From: Actinomycetota bacterium
GTDB lineage: Bacteria; Actinomycetota; Acidimicrobiia; Acidimicrobiales; JAMCPL01
Assembly (NCBI GenBank): GCA_023379725.1
Contig: JAMCPC010000017.1
Location: 6,766 to 17,594 of the forward strand
Reading direction: 5' to 3'
DNA: 10,829 nt
The notes beneath the pieces were generated by a model that made no database searches, was not told the origin of the DNA, and saw only the letters and a list, made by a program, of their open reading frames with translations. Shown here in pieces: positions 5,575-10,792 of this stretch. Both the position numbers and the translations under genes were made by a program. The number at the start of each line of letters is the position of its first letter. The first letter of the stretch is position 1.

Positions 5575-6556
5575 GTGATATAACAGCGTCCCGCTCTTCT
5601 TGAAGCTCTTTCATCGTAAGATCTATACGCTCCCTCGCAAAAGAGCTGTGCGTAAACCCCTCTATCACCTCACATGTGGAGCCATTTGACTTCATGGGAA
5701 AACCAAACACCAGACCTTCATCAATTCCATACTCACCATGTGAAATGGTAGATAGCGACACACAATCGCCTGCAGGAGTAGGCGTTGTAATGCTGTTTAC
5801 AGAATCTATGATTGCATTGGCAGCTGATGCGGCAGATGAGGAGCCACGTGCCTCAATGACCTTTGCTCCCCTCTGCTGGATGGTAGTGATGAAATCCCCT
5901 TGAAGCCAGGCTGAATCATCGATCACCTCTGGAGCGGGACGACCTCCTATCATAGCGTTCTCAAAGTCGGGGAACTGAGTGGAGGAATGATTCCCCCAAA
6001 TAGCCGTATTGGTAACCTGGTCGACGGGTACACCAGCTCTCTTGGCAAGCTGACTCTGTGCTCTGTTCTGATCAAGCCTGGTCATAGAGAACCATCTCTC
6101 ATCAGGTATGTCTCTCGCATGTGACCTGGCTATAAGGCAGTTCGTATTGCAGGGATTGCCAACTACGAAAATCCTCACATCAGATGAAGCATAGGACGTT
6201 ATAGCCTCTCCCTGTGGCTTGAATATACCACCGTTGACTCCAAGCAGATCCTTTCTCTCCATGCCTGCCTTTCTGGGAACTGAACCCACCAGCAACGCCC
6301 ATGAGACCCCCTCAAAGGCTACTTTCAAATCAGAGGTCAATTCCATACCGGCCAGTAGCGGAAATGCACAGTCGTCCAACTCCATAGCTACACCCTCCAA
6401 CGCTTTCATGGCTGGCTCTATCTCTAAAAGATGCAATACCACAGGCTGATCCTTACCCAGTAAATCTCCTGAAGCTATGCGAAAGACTAACGAATAGCAG
6501 ATCTGACCTGCTGCACCGGTAACTGCAATATGTATGGGGTTGGTTTTCATGTTCAT
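5561..6556 (-). CDS. mdh: Malate dehydrogenase (NAD-dependent, actinobacterial type)
   Basis: A 331-residue cytosolic malate dehydrogenase of the TCA cycle (malate + NAD+ to oxaloacetate + NADH), close in length to the mycobacterial enzyme (329). Visible residues: nucleotide-binding GAAGQI at 14-19; LEIEPAMKALEGVAMELDD acidic stretch at about 44-62; substrate arginines in PRKAGMER (R95, R101); GNPCNTN at 133-139; catalytic D162 and R165 in TRLDQNRA; and catalytic H190 in WGNHSSTQ. The third glycine of the usual GxxGxxG dinucleotide motif is Cys20, which is unusual. Two ATGs lie six bases apart (6556 and 6550). TATAAT sits directly before the first, so the second ATG could be the true start of a leaderless transcript. 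Imperfect repeats lie at and beyond its 3' end. The gene is divergent from a 92-residue orphan. Confidence 0.97.
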   Translation of the reverse strand: MNMKTNPIHIAVTGAAGQICYSLVFRIASGDLLGKDQPVVLHLLEIEPAMKALEGVAMELDDCAFPLLAGMELTSDLKVAFEGVSWALLVGSVPRKAGMERKDLLGVNGGIFKPQGEAITSYASSDVRIFVVGNPCNTNCLIARSHARDIPDERWFSMTRLDQNRAQSQLAKRAGVPVDQVTNTAIWGNHSSTQFPDFENAMIGGRPAPEVIDDSAWLQGDFITTIQQRGAKVIEARGSSSAASAANAIIDSVNSITTPTPAGDCVSLSTISHGEYGIDEGLVFGFPMKSNGSTCEVIEGFTHSSFARERIDLTMKELQEERDAVISLGLV

Positions 6557-6588
6557 ATTATAATTTTAGTTCCAAGGGCACAGGCAAT
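6557..6588 (-). promoter_or_regulatory. mdh promoter, probably leaderless
   Basis: A perfect TATAAT (6562-6557) lies six bases before the ATG at 6550, with TTGCCT (6588-6583) as a possible -35 at 19 bases spacing. No Shine-Dalgarno sequence stands before either ATG. This arrangement matches leaderless actinobacterial promoters. Confidence 0.5.
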
Positions 6589-6642
6589 GCCAATTCCGCC
6601 ACTATTATGCCCATGAAAGCAAACCTACGATGATTGTCATGT

Positions 6643-6655
6643 TATGCTGTGTCAT
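6643..6655 (+). promoter_or_regulatory. -10 of the 92-aa gene, probably leaderless
   Basis: TGTTATGCT reads as an extended -10 (TATGCT at 6643-6648). Exactly seven bases separate it from the ATG at 6656, so transcription would begin at or next to the start codon. No Shine-Dalgarno sequence and no clear -35 were seen. Confidence 0.4.
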
Positions 6656-6934
6656 ATGAATGATTATTATTACGACGACATGGAAGAGATGGCTGGCAGT
6701 GAACCCATCATGCTTGAGGAACTGGCTGAGCGTGTATCGCATCTTGTAAAAAATATGGATACAGGTATGGCTGAGCTGTTGGAATGTCTTACAGCTATAG
6801 AGCAAATAGCTCTGCAGGGAGAAGACGATGACATAATATATGGTTCTTTCATCGCCCAGTTGACCCCGCAGGTATTGGAGGTAATCACTCCCCTGCTTGG
6901 AGAGCAGACCAGATCAATTGCGTCTGCCGAATAA
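6656..6934 (+). CDS. Hypothetical acidic helical protein (92 aa)
   Basis: I do not recognise this protein. It is 92 residues from the ATG at 6656 (MNDYYYDDMEEMAG...), or 96 residues if the ATG at 6644 is used. The upstream ATG overlaps the -10-like sequence, so I prefer the shorter form. After an acidic Tyr-rich start it is amphipathic and helical throughout (LEELAERVSHLVKNMDTGMAEL, then LTPQVLEVITPLLGEQ), with an acidic EDDD turn near the middle. It has one internal cysteine (ELLECLTAIE) and no membrane segment or signal. A small helical-bundle or coiled-coil partner protein is plausible. It stands alone, divergent from mdh and convergent with the tyrS unit. Its last bases overlap the end of a possible antisense microprotein gene. 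Confidence 0.65.
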   Translation: MNDYYYDDMEEMAGSEPIMLEELAERVSHLVKNMDTGMAELLECLTAIEQIALQGEDDDIIYGSFIAQLTPQVLEVITPLLGEQTRSIASAE

Positions 6935-7003
6935 TGTAATCACAGTAAGACCTATAGCTACGACCATAACGCCGAGTGCTGCGATATATATCACATAGGT
7001 CAT
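6914..7003 (-). CDS. Probable single-TM microprotein (29 aa)
   Basis: A 29-residue ORF five bases downstream of the tyrS stop codon on the same strand. It starts MTYVIYIAALGVMVVAIGLT, continues with VITLF, and ends in GRRN. About 20 hydrophobic residues form one membrane-spanning helix, and the C-terminal RR suggests the C-terminus stays in the cytoplasm. A short GAGCGAG precedes the ATG, which is a weak ribosome binding site. Its last 21 bases overlap the 3' end of the plus-strand 92-aa gene. The coding case rests on the clean helix-plus-RR design and tight spacing. Chance cannot be excluded in so short an ORF. Confidence 0.45.
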   Translation of the reverse strand: MTYVIYIAALGVMVVAIGLTVITLFGRRN

Positions 7004-7008
7004 CTCGC

Positions 7009-8292
7009 TCACACAAATTCCAATAAGTGGTATTCTCTTTTGCCACGCCTCAGCAACAAATACCTGTCGTACAATAGCATCGAACGATCAATTAAATGTT
7101 CAGAGGGGGAAATACGGTGATTATTAACGTATGCACCACCCTGCTCAACGGTCACTCTGGCTCTTGATTTGGATTCACTAAGTCCACTGGCAGTCAGGGC
7201 ATCCACGATATCATATCCTCCACCATCCAATAGAGACCTTGGCAGAATGGTATGGGGAGCATCAAAGAATACCTCTGCAAAAAGTTTATCATCCAACGAT
7301 GCTATATCCTCACTGTAGACGGCATTTGATGCCGCCTGAACCTGCATGGTCGTATGAGCACCATGCACTAAAGTACACACCTCCTTGGCTAGCGCCAGCT
7401 GAGCCTCCCGCTTCTCTGGCCTACTTGCCACCTTTTCGCGTAAGTCCTCAATCTCATCGGCGGTAAGAAAGGTCAGGGCCTTGAGGTAAAACACCACTTC
7501 ACTGTCGTCGACCCTGACCAGGTACTGGTAGAAACGGTATGGACTGGTCAGGGAGGGATCAAGCCAGATGGTACCCTCTTCTGTCTTACCGAACTTAGAA
7601 CCATCTGCCCTTTGGAGTAATGGGGTGGTAAGACCATAGGCTACGACATCACGAATTCTCCCAATAAGCTCTACTCCCATAGTGATATTACCCCATTGAT
7701 CACTGGCTCCAGTTTGTAGCCTACAACCATAAGCGTCATATAATTGAAGGAAATCGTACGCCTGCAAAAGCATATAAGTAAACTCGGTAAAGGATATACC
7801 CTGTTCAGGTCGTGCCAACCTCTGTCTAACGGATTCCTTGGATATCATCTGATTGACTGTAAAATGCTTGCCTATTTCTCGTAGGAACTGCACTAGGTTC
7901 AACGATTCCAACCAATCCGCATTGTTCAAGATTCTGGCAGTGCTACTCGAAGTATCCAGCAAATTCTCTATTTGACCACTGACGTTTTCAAGATAGTCAT
8001 GACTCGTGCTACGATCAAGCATTGATCGTTCAGCCACCTTGCCTGATGGGTCTCCCACCAGTGCAGTCGCCCCACCGACAAGTGCAATCACGTTCATACC
8101 GGCTAATTGCAACCGCCTGAGCAGAAGTATCTGTATCAAATTGCCAAGATGCAGGCTCTGTGCAGTAGGGTCAAACCCAGCATAACACGTAAGCTCACCA
8201 GACTGGGCATGGTTCATTATCCCTATCAGATCTTCTGAGGTAACCTGATAAACGAGCTCCCTGTAAGTGAAGTCGTCAAATATGCCCATCAT
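7009..8292 (-). CDS. tyrS: Tyrosyl-tRNA synthetase
   Basis: A 427-residue class Ic aminoacyl-tRNA synthetase that charges tRNA-Tyr. Signatures: CYAGFDPTAQSLHLGN at 36-51 with the HIGH motif as HLGN; a CP1/dimer helix region at about 110-165; FTEFTYMLLQAYDF at about 168-181 and QTGASDQWGN at 193-202, the tyrosine and ATP pocket; KFGKT at 233-237 as KMSKS; and a C-terminal S4 RNA-binding domain at about 353-415. The length is normal for the bacterial TyrRS-S4 type. Two adjacent ATGs (8292, 8289) leave the start uncertain by one residue, and there is no clear Shine-Dalgarno sequence. TAAAAT lies 10 bases before, so the transcript might have a very short leader. It is preceded 54 bases upstream by the DUF1844-like gene on the same strand. 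Confidence 0.97.
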   Translation of the reverse strand: MMGIFDDFTYRELVYQVTSEDLIGIMNHAQSGELTCYAGFDPTAQSLHLGNLIQILLLRRLQLAGMNVIALVGGATALVGDPSGKVAERSMLDRSTSHDYLENVSGQIENLLDTSSSTARILNNADWLESLNLVQFLREIGKHFTVNQMISKESVRQRLARPEQGISFTEFTYMLLQAYDFLQLYDAYGCRLQTGASDQWGNITMGVELIGRIRDVVAYGLTTPLLQRADGSKFGKTEEGTIWLDPSLTSPYRFYQYLVRVDDSEVVFYLKALTFLTADEIEDLREKVASRPEKREAQLALAKEVCTLVHGAHTTMQVQAASNAVYSEDIASLDDKLFAEVFFDAPHTILPRSLLDGGGYDIVDALTASGLSESKSRARVTVEQGGAYVNNHRISPSEHLIDRSMLLYDRYLLLRRGKREYHLLEFV

Positions 8293-8298
8293 TGCCGT

Positions 8299-8332
8299 GG
8301 ATATTTTATGTTCATTGCTGTCGCGAATATCC
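8299..8332. repeat. Inverted repeat upstream of tyrS
   Basis: GGATATT (8299-8305) and AATATCC (8326-8332) are perfect inverted copies separated by 20 bases, between the DUF1844-like gene and tyrS. The 54-base gap is far too short for a T-box leader. It may be a weak processing hairpin or chance. Confidence 0.3.
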
Positions 8333-8346
8333 TTATATCAGCTGCC

Positions 8347-8949
8347 CTATTTTGCCTGACTGCCTTGCTCATCCTGAGCATTCACCATCTGCACATAGAC
8401 AACCCTTATTTGGGCAAGTGCGTCCTCCATCGTCTTTTCCGCCTCACCCAGCCGACCTTTCAGCCCTCCCAACAGAGCACCCAGAGCATCGATAGCCAAT
8501 TGAGCCTGCGGCAATTTTGGAGGGTTATTTGACATATATATCGTAGCAAGCTCGAATATTCCTGCAGCATGATTAGCCAGCACGACTTCTACAGGTGCAT
8601 CGGCCAATTCTTTACGCAGTCGTGCTATAGCTTCCTCTTCAGATGAAGTTTCATCATTCTCTGGATTCTTAGGTTGCTTGGTGACGGGCTGGTCGGTGGA
8701 GGGCTGGTCGGTGGAGGGCTGGTCGGTGGAGGGCTGGTTGGTGACGGGCTGAGCATCCTGGCTGCCAGCACCCCGACCAGTGGTACCTTGACCAGTAGCA
8801 TCCTGGCTACCAGAGTCCTGCTCATCGGAAGCATGACTACCAGAGCTTTTACCGGTGGTAGTCGAGTCCTTACCCGGCATTGAATTTCCCGGCGAGCCAG
8901 CACCTTTGTCTACCGGCCATTCTCCTTGGGGTGTCCACAATGTACTCAT
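8347..8949 (-). CDS. DUF1844-like protein with low-complexity linker
   Basis: A 200-residue cytosolic protein. Residues 1-13 (MSTLWTPQGEWPV) match the conserved N-terminus of actinobacterial proteins of this type. Residues about 14-105 are a Gly/Ser/Thr/Gln-rich disordered linker with STDQP repeated in tandem. Residues about 106-190 form the conserved helical domain: LRKELADAPVEVVLANHAAG, IFELATIYM, then a Pro-rich turn, LAIDALGALLGGL and LAQIRVVYVQM. In related actinobacteria a DUF1844-like gene near infC is familiar from memory, which fits this position. Its function is unknown; the linked location beside translation genes suggests but does not show a related role. The ATG at 8949 has a weak AGAGAG upstream. 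It is divergent from infC. Confidence 0.8.
   Translation of the reverse strand: MSTLWTPQGEWPVDKGAGSPGNSMPGKDSTTTGKSSGSHASDEQDSGSQDATGQGTTGRGAGSQDAQPVTNQPSTDQPSTDQPSTDQPVTKQPKNPENDETSSEEEAIARLRKELADAPVEVVLANHAAGIFELATIYMSNNPPKLPQAQLAIDALGALLGGLKGRLGEAEKTMEDALAQIRVVYVQMVNAQDEQGSQAK
8671..8745 (-). repeat. In-frame 15-bp tandem repeat (STDQP)
   Basis: Five 15-base units, three of them identical (GGGCTGGTCGGTGGA on the plus strand) flanked by two diverged units. They encode STDQP three times and VTNQP/VTKQP-like variants in the protein linker. The 15-base length keeps the frame, so copy number may vary between strains without breaking the protein. Confidence 0.85.
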
Positions 8950-8950
8950 A

Positions 8951-9025
8951 ATTACAATTCTCTCTTCTATCAGACGATTCTTTACTCTTATCGGATAACG
9001 TAAGCTATACTATAGGAATTGTAAT
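8951..9025. repeat. 10-bp inverted repeat bracketing the infC divergent promoter
   Basis: ATTACAATTC (8951-8960) and GAATTGTAAT (9016-9025) are perfect inverted copies 55 bases apart. One arm touches the start of the DUF1844-like gene; the other overlaps the expected infC transcription start. Each gene therefore has GAATTGTAAT in the same orientation relative to itself. It is a possible pair of operator half-sites. Confidence 0.55.
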
Positions 9026-9045
9026 ACAGTAGATCAGAGAAGGAG
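8981..9045 (+). promoter_or_regulatory. infC promoter and ribosome binding site
   Basis: TATACT at 9006-9011 inside the small palindrome CTATACTATAG is a good -10, with TTTACT (8981-8986) as a weak -35 at 19 bases spacing. AAGGAG at 9040-9045 is a strong Shine-Dalgarno sequence seven bases before an ATA codon. It has no ATG, GTG or TTG at proper spacing, which is why ATA is taken as the infC start. Confidence 0.5.
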
Positions 9046-9052
9046 AACGTAA

Positions 9053-9643
9053 ATAGCGACTACCGCAAAAGACAGTGAAGTACGAGTAAATCAGGGCATC
9101 AAGGCACGCCAAGTACGGCTCGTGGACGAGGATGGCAAGCAGCTGGGTATCAAATCAATTACTGAAGCTATGACCATTGCCAGAAAATTGTATTTGGACC
9201 TGGTAGAGGTGGCACCTTTGGCCAATCCTCCGGTATGCAGATTGATGGACTACGGTAAATATAAGTTTGACAACGAACAAAAGGTTCGTGAATCAAAGAG
9301 GAGGGGCTCAAGTACCGTACTGAAGGAAATGAAGTACCGTCCAAAGATAGGATCGAGTGATTTCGAAACCAAGACAAGGCAGGTCGAAAAGTTCTTGGCT
9401 GAAGGGCACAAGGTAAAGGTTACGATCATGTTCAGGGGTCGAGAGGCAGTCTATCCCGAACTTGGCAAGAAGATACTCGATAATGTCATGGAACGGACAG
9501 CCTCTGTAGGGAGAGTAGAGAACGAAGCAAAGTTGGACGGGAAGAACATGGTGATGGTATTGGCTCCCGCAAAGCAACATAAGACTTCAGCTTCATTAAA
9601 CGGTTCCACTCCACAAAACGGAGCGACACCGCCAACACCGTAA
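9053..9643 (+). CDS. infC: Translation initiation factor IF-3 (ATA start)
   Basis: A 196-residue initiation factor that binds the 30S subunit, blocks premature 50S joining and discriminates against non-canonical start codons. The N-domain motif RVNQGIKARQVRLVDEDG begins at residue 11. The C-domain has PKIGSSDFETKTRQVEKFL and the hallmark FRGREAVYPELGKKIL. The tail (residues about 175-196) is a low-complexity STP/NG-rich extension. The frame is closed by TAA at 9050-9052 immediately before ATA (9053-9055). The only later standard start is GTG at 9122, which would delete the conserved N-terminal 23 residues. The AAGGAG spaced seven bases before ATA makes ATA the likely start. Non-AUG infC starts are known elsewhere (AUU in enterobacteria) and serve IF-3 autoregulation. 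rpmI, normally next, lies 1.15 kb away. Confidence 0.95.
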   Translation: MATTAKDSEVRVNQGIKARQVRLVDEDGKQLGIKSITEAMTIARKLYLDLVEVAPLANPPVCRLMDYGKYKFDNEQKVRESKRRGSSTVLKEMKYRPKIGSSDFETKTRQVEKFLAEGHKVKVTIMFRGREAVYPELGKKILDNVMERTASVGRVENEAKLDGKNMVMVLAPAKQHKTSASLNGSTPQNGATPPTP

Positions 9644-9666
9644 ACACCGTAAGGACTCTTCCACCG

Positions 9667-9927
9667 TTATCCATATAGCTCGCTATGTGTGCCGATCAGG
9701 GCAAAGATCACTATTGAATCGCCCTTCATGACATACAAAGCTCGGATGTCGCCGTTAACGTTCATGCTCCAATACCCGGCAAACTTACCCTTAAGAGGAT
9801 GAACACGCAGTCTCGGGTCTGCCGGATCGACGACGAACAGCCGGATCCGTTCATCAAATTGCCGTTGGAATGAGGCGGGCAGCTTCGCATACTGTTTTTT
9901 GAATCTGGGGAGATACTGGATTATCAC
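9667..9927 (-). CDS. RelE/YafQ-family type II toxin (mRNA interferase)
   Basis: An 86-residue toxin of the RelE/ParE superfamily, closest in appearance to YafQ-type RNases that cut mRNA on the ribosome. Visible features: an N-terminal helix hairpin FKKQYAKLPASFQRQFDERI; HPLKGKFAGYWSMNV at 43-57; GDIRALY at 59-65 with Arg62; and the C-terminal IGTHSELYG with His81, in the position of the YafQ catalytic histidine. The GTG start (9927-9925) shares its G with the TAG stop of the antitoxin (TAGTG), so translation is coupled and antitoxin comes first. It lies in reverse orientation between infC and rpmI. All key positions look intact, so it is probably functional. Confidence 0.9.
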   Translation of the reverse strand: MIIQYLPRFKKQYAKLPASFQRQFDERIRLFVVDPADPRLRVHPLKGKFAGYWSMNVNGDIRALYVMKGDSIVIFALIGTHSELYG

Positions 9928-10196
9928 TATTGCTTGAGGTCTGCCAAGAAGTCATCCACATTCTCGAAAGGTTTGCTTGCCTTGCCGGCATTGAGTTCGG
10001 ATTCCACCTCTGCAATGAGTTCCTCCAGGCGCGGAGTCATCGGTTCGGGGGCATACAGTTCAATACGACGTGTCGCAACCACCTGCCGCAAGTACGCGTT
10101 CACCAGGCTGCTCAATGTCAGTCCGGCGCTTCTTGCCACTTCCTGAGCAGCCTCTTTCACGTCCTTGTCCACCTTGATGCTTATTACGGTATTCAT
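9927..10196 (-). CDS. RelB/DinJ-family antitoxin
   Basis: An 89-residue antitoxin that neutralises the adjacent toxin and represses its own operon. The N-terminal half (ISIKVDKDVKEAAQEVARSAGLT, then LSSLVNAYLRQVV) is a ribbon-helix-helix DNA-binding domain of the DinJ/RelB type. The C-terminal half (ELIAEVESELNAG...FENVDDFLADLKQ) is acidic and would wrap the toxin. The ATG at 10196 has only a poor GGTAG upstream. TATACT stands seven bases before it, so the transcript may be leaderless. A 12-bp palindrome overlaps that -10, fitting autorepression. Its base composition is richer in G and C than infC and tyrS by eye. Confidence 0.9.
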   Translation of the reverse strand: MNTVISIKVDKDVKEAAQEVARSAGLTLSSLVNAYLRQVVATRRIELYAPEPMTPRLEELIAEVESELNAGKASKPFENVDDFLADLKQ

Positions 10197-10202
10197 ACTA
10201 CC

Positions 10203-10214
10203 AAGTATATACTT
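10203..10214. promoter_or_regulatory. Toxin-antitoxin operator palindrome and -10
   Basis: AAGTATATACTT is a perfect 12-bp palindrome seven bases upstream of the antitoxin ATG. On the minus strand it contains TATACT, a -10 seven bases before ATG. An RHH antitoxin binding here would block RNA polymerase. No good -35 was found. Confidence 0.55.
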
Positions 10215-10263
10215 TGTGGTATCAAGATGCGAGGCAGCAGTCGTGAAGAGAGCCGTAATTGCA

Positions 10264-10413
10264 TTACCACCGGCCCGACGCGAAACCGGCCCGTGCCGTC
10301 ATGGAGTCGCCTGGGATCGGGAGGCGCTGGAACCAGTGCCACACACCATCCACAGGGTACGTGGCCAACGCGACCGGCGGGTCCACTTCAATCCGTGTCC
10401 GTACGCGGGGCAT
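10264..10413 (-). CDS. Hypothetical 49-codon ORF, high-GC, possible gene remnant
   Basis: I do not recognise this ORF. From ATG at 10413-10411 it encodes 49 residues beginning MPRVRTRIEVDPPVALATYP, continuing VDGVWHWFQRLPIPG and ending FASGRW before TAA. The frame stays open further upstream through the repeat region. 39 of 49 codons end in G or C, unlike the A/T-leaning codons of infC or mdh, and the residue mix is protein-like. It could be a small foreign gene or a gene fragment cut by an insertion sequence, whose end-like repeats overlap its start. There is no Shine-Dalgarno sequence. It lies upstream of the antitoxin on the same strand. Confidence 0.3.
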   Translation of the reverse strand: MPRVRTRIEVDPPVALATYPVDGVWHWFQRLPIPGDSMTARAGFASGRW

Positions 10414-10502
10414 TTTATGTCCGTACGCGGGGACTTTTGCTGGACATATCTGGGGAATTCTCGTGGCCGTCTATGGAGACTTTAGCGTGTCCGCCGTCAC
10501 TT
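10396..10502 (+). mobile_element. Insertion-sequence-end-like repeats (possible IS21-type relic)
   Basis: TGTCCGTACGCGGGG occurs twice in tandem (10396-10410 and 10418-10432, period 22 bases), each followed by an ATTTT/CTTTT run. Diverged versions follow: TGGACATATCTGGGGAATTC, then CGTGGCCGTCTATGGAGAC, then GTGTCCGCC. Tandem GGGGA-TTTT units ending in TGTCC/GGACA-like sequences are typical of IS21-family termini. No transposase gene is present, so only a relic end is proposed. Confidence 0.35.
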
Positions 10503-10677
10503 CAAGATTTCCTGCATTTCTTATGCGTACTTGAATCGGCCAGATGTCCCCATGTTCCTATCAATGAAATGGCTTATTTCCATCATCTAGGTGTCTGCTG
10601 TTTTTCGTTTGGTTGCGCACAGGTCCCTCTACGTCAGGAAAGTTGTTGCTATTCTTTGAGAACGTACTGCCAGACAG
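10503..10677. other. Non-coding, part of the infC-rpmI insertion
   Basis: No protein-like frame, tRNA or strong hairpin was seen. GGCCAGATGTCCCCATG at about 10539-10555 may be another diverged insertion-sequence-end unit. The stretch is probably degraded mobile DNA. Confidence 0.3.
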
Positions 10678-10728
10678 CAGTCACTTGGTCGCCTGCTACT
10701 CCACACCAGTCACTTGGTCGCCTGCTAC
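10678..10728 (+). repeat. 22-bp direct repeat, two copies
   Basis: A 22-base sequence containing CACTTGGTCGCCTGCTAC occurs at 10678-10699 and 10707-10728, exactly repeated with a seven-base spacer. It stands just upstream of the rpmI promoter-like sequence. Two copies are too few for a CRISPR call. Confidence 0.85.
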
Positions 10729-10753
10729 AACGATACCAGAGCGGGTGATAGTA

Positions 10754-10781
10754 TGATATACTGCCTCATAAGATGAAAGGG
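10754..10781 (+). promoter_or_regulatory. rpmI promoter and ribosome binding site
   Basis: TGATATACT (10754-10762) is an extended -10 that would start transcription at about 10769. GAAAGGG (10775-10781) is a Shine-Dalgarno sequence 11 bases before the rpmI ATG. No clear -35 was found. rpmI probably depends on this promoter because it is cut off from infC. Confidence 0.45.
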
Positions 10782-10792
10782 ATTAGCTAAAT

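Noticed and set aside
8293..8346. T-box or other riboswitch before tyrS
   Set aside because: The gap is 54 bases, too short for a T-box, with only a 7-bp inverted repeat.
9122..9643. IF-3 starting at GTG 9122
   Set aside because: It would remove the conserved N-terminal RVN motif and leaves the strong Shine-Dalgarno sequence at 9040-9045 unexplained.
10678..10728. Minimal CRISPR array
   Set aside because: Only two repeats with a seven-base spacer, no cas genes, and no spacer-length unit.
9930..10748. 272-codon plus-strand open frame
   Set aside because: It runs antisense to the antitoxin and through repeat-rich DNA, has no family features, and the minus-strand toxin-antitoxin pair is clearly the coding one.
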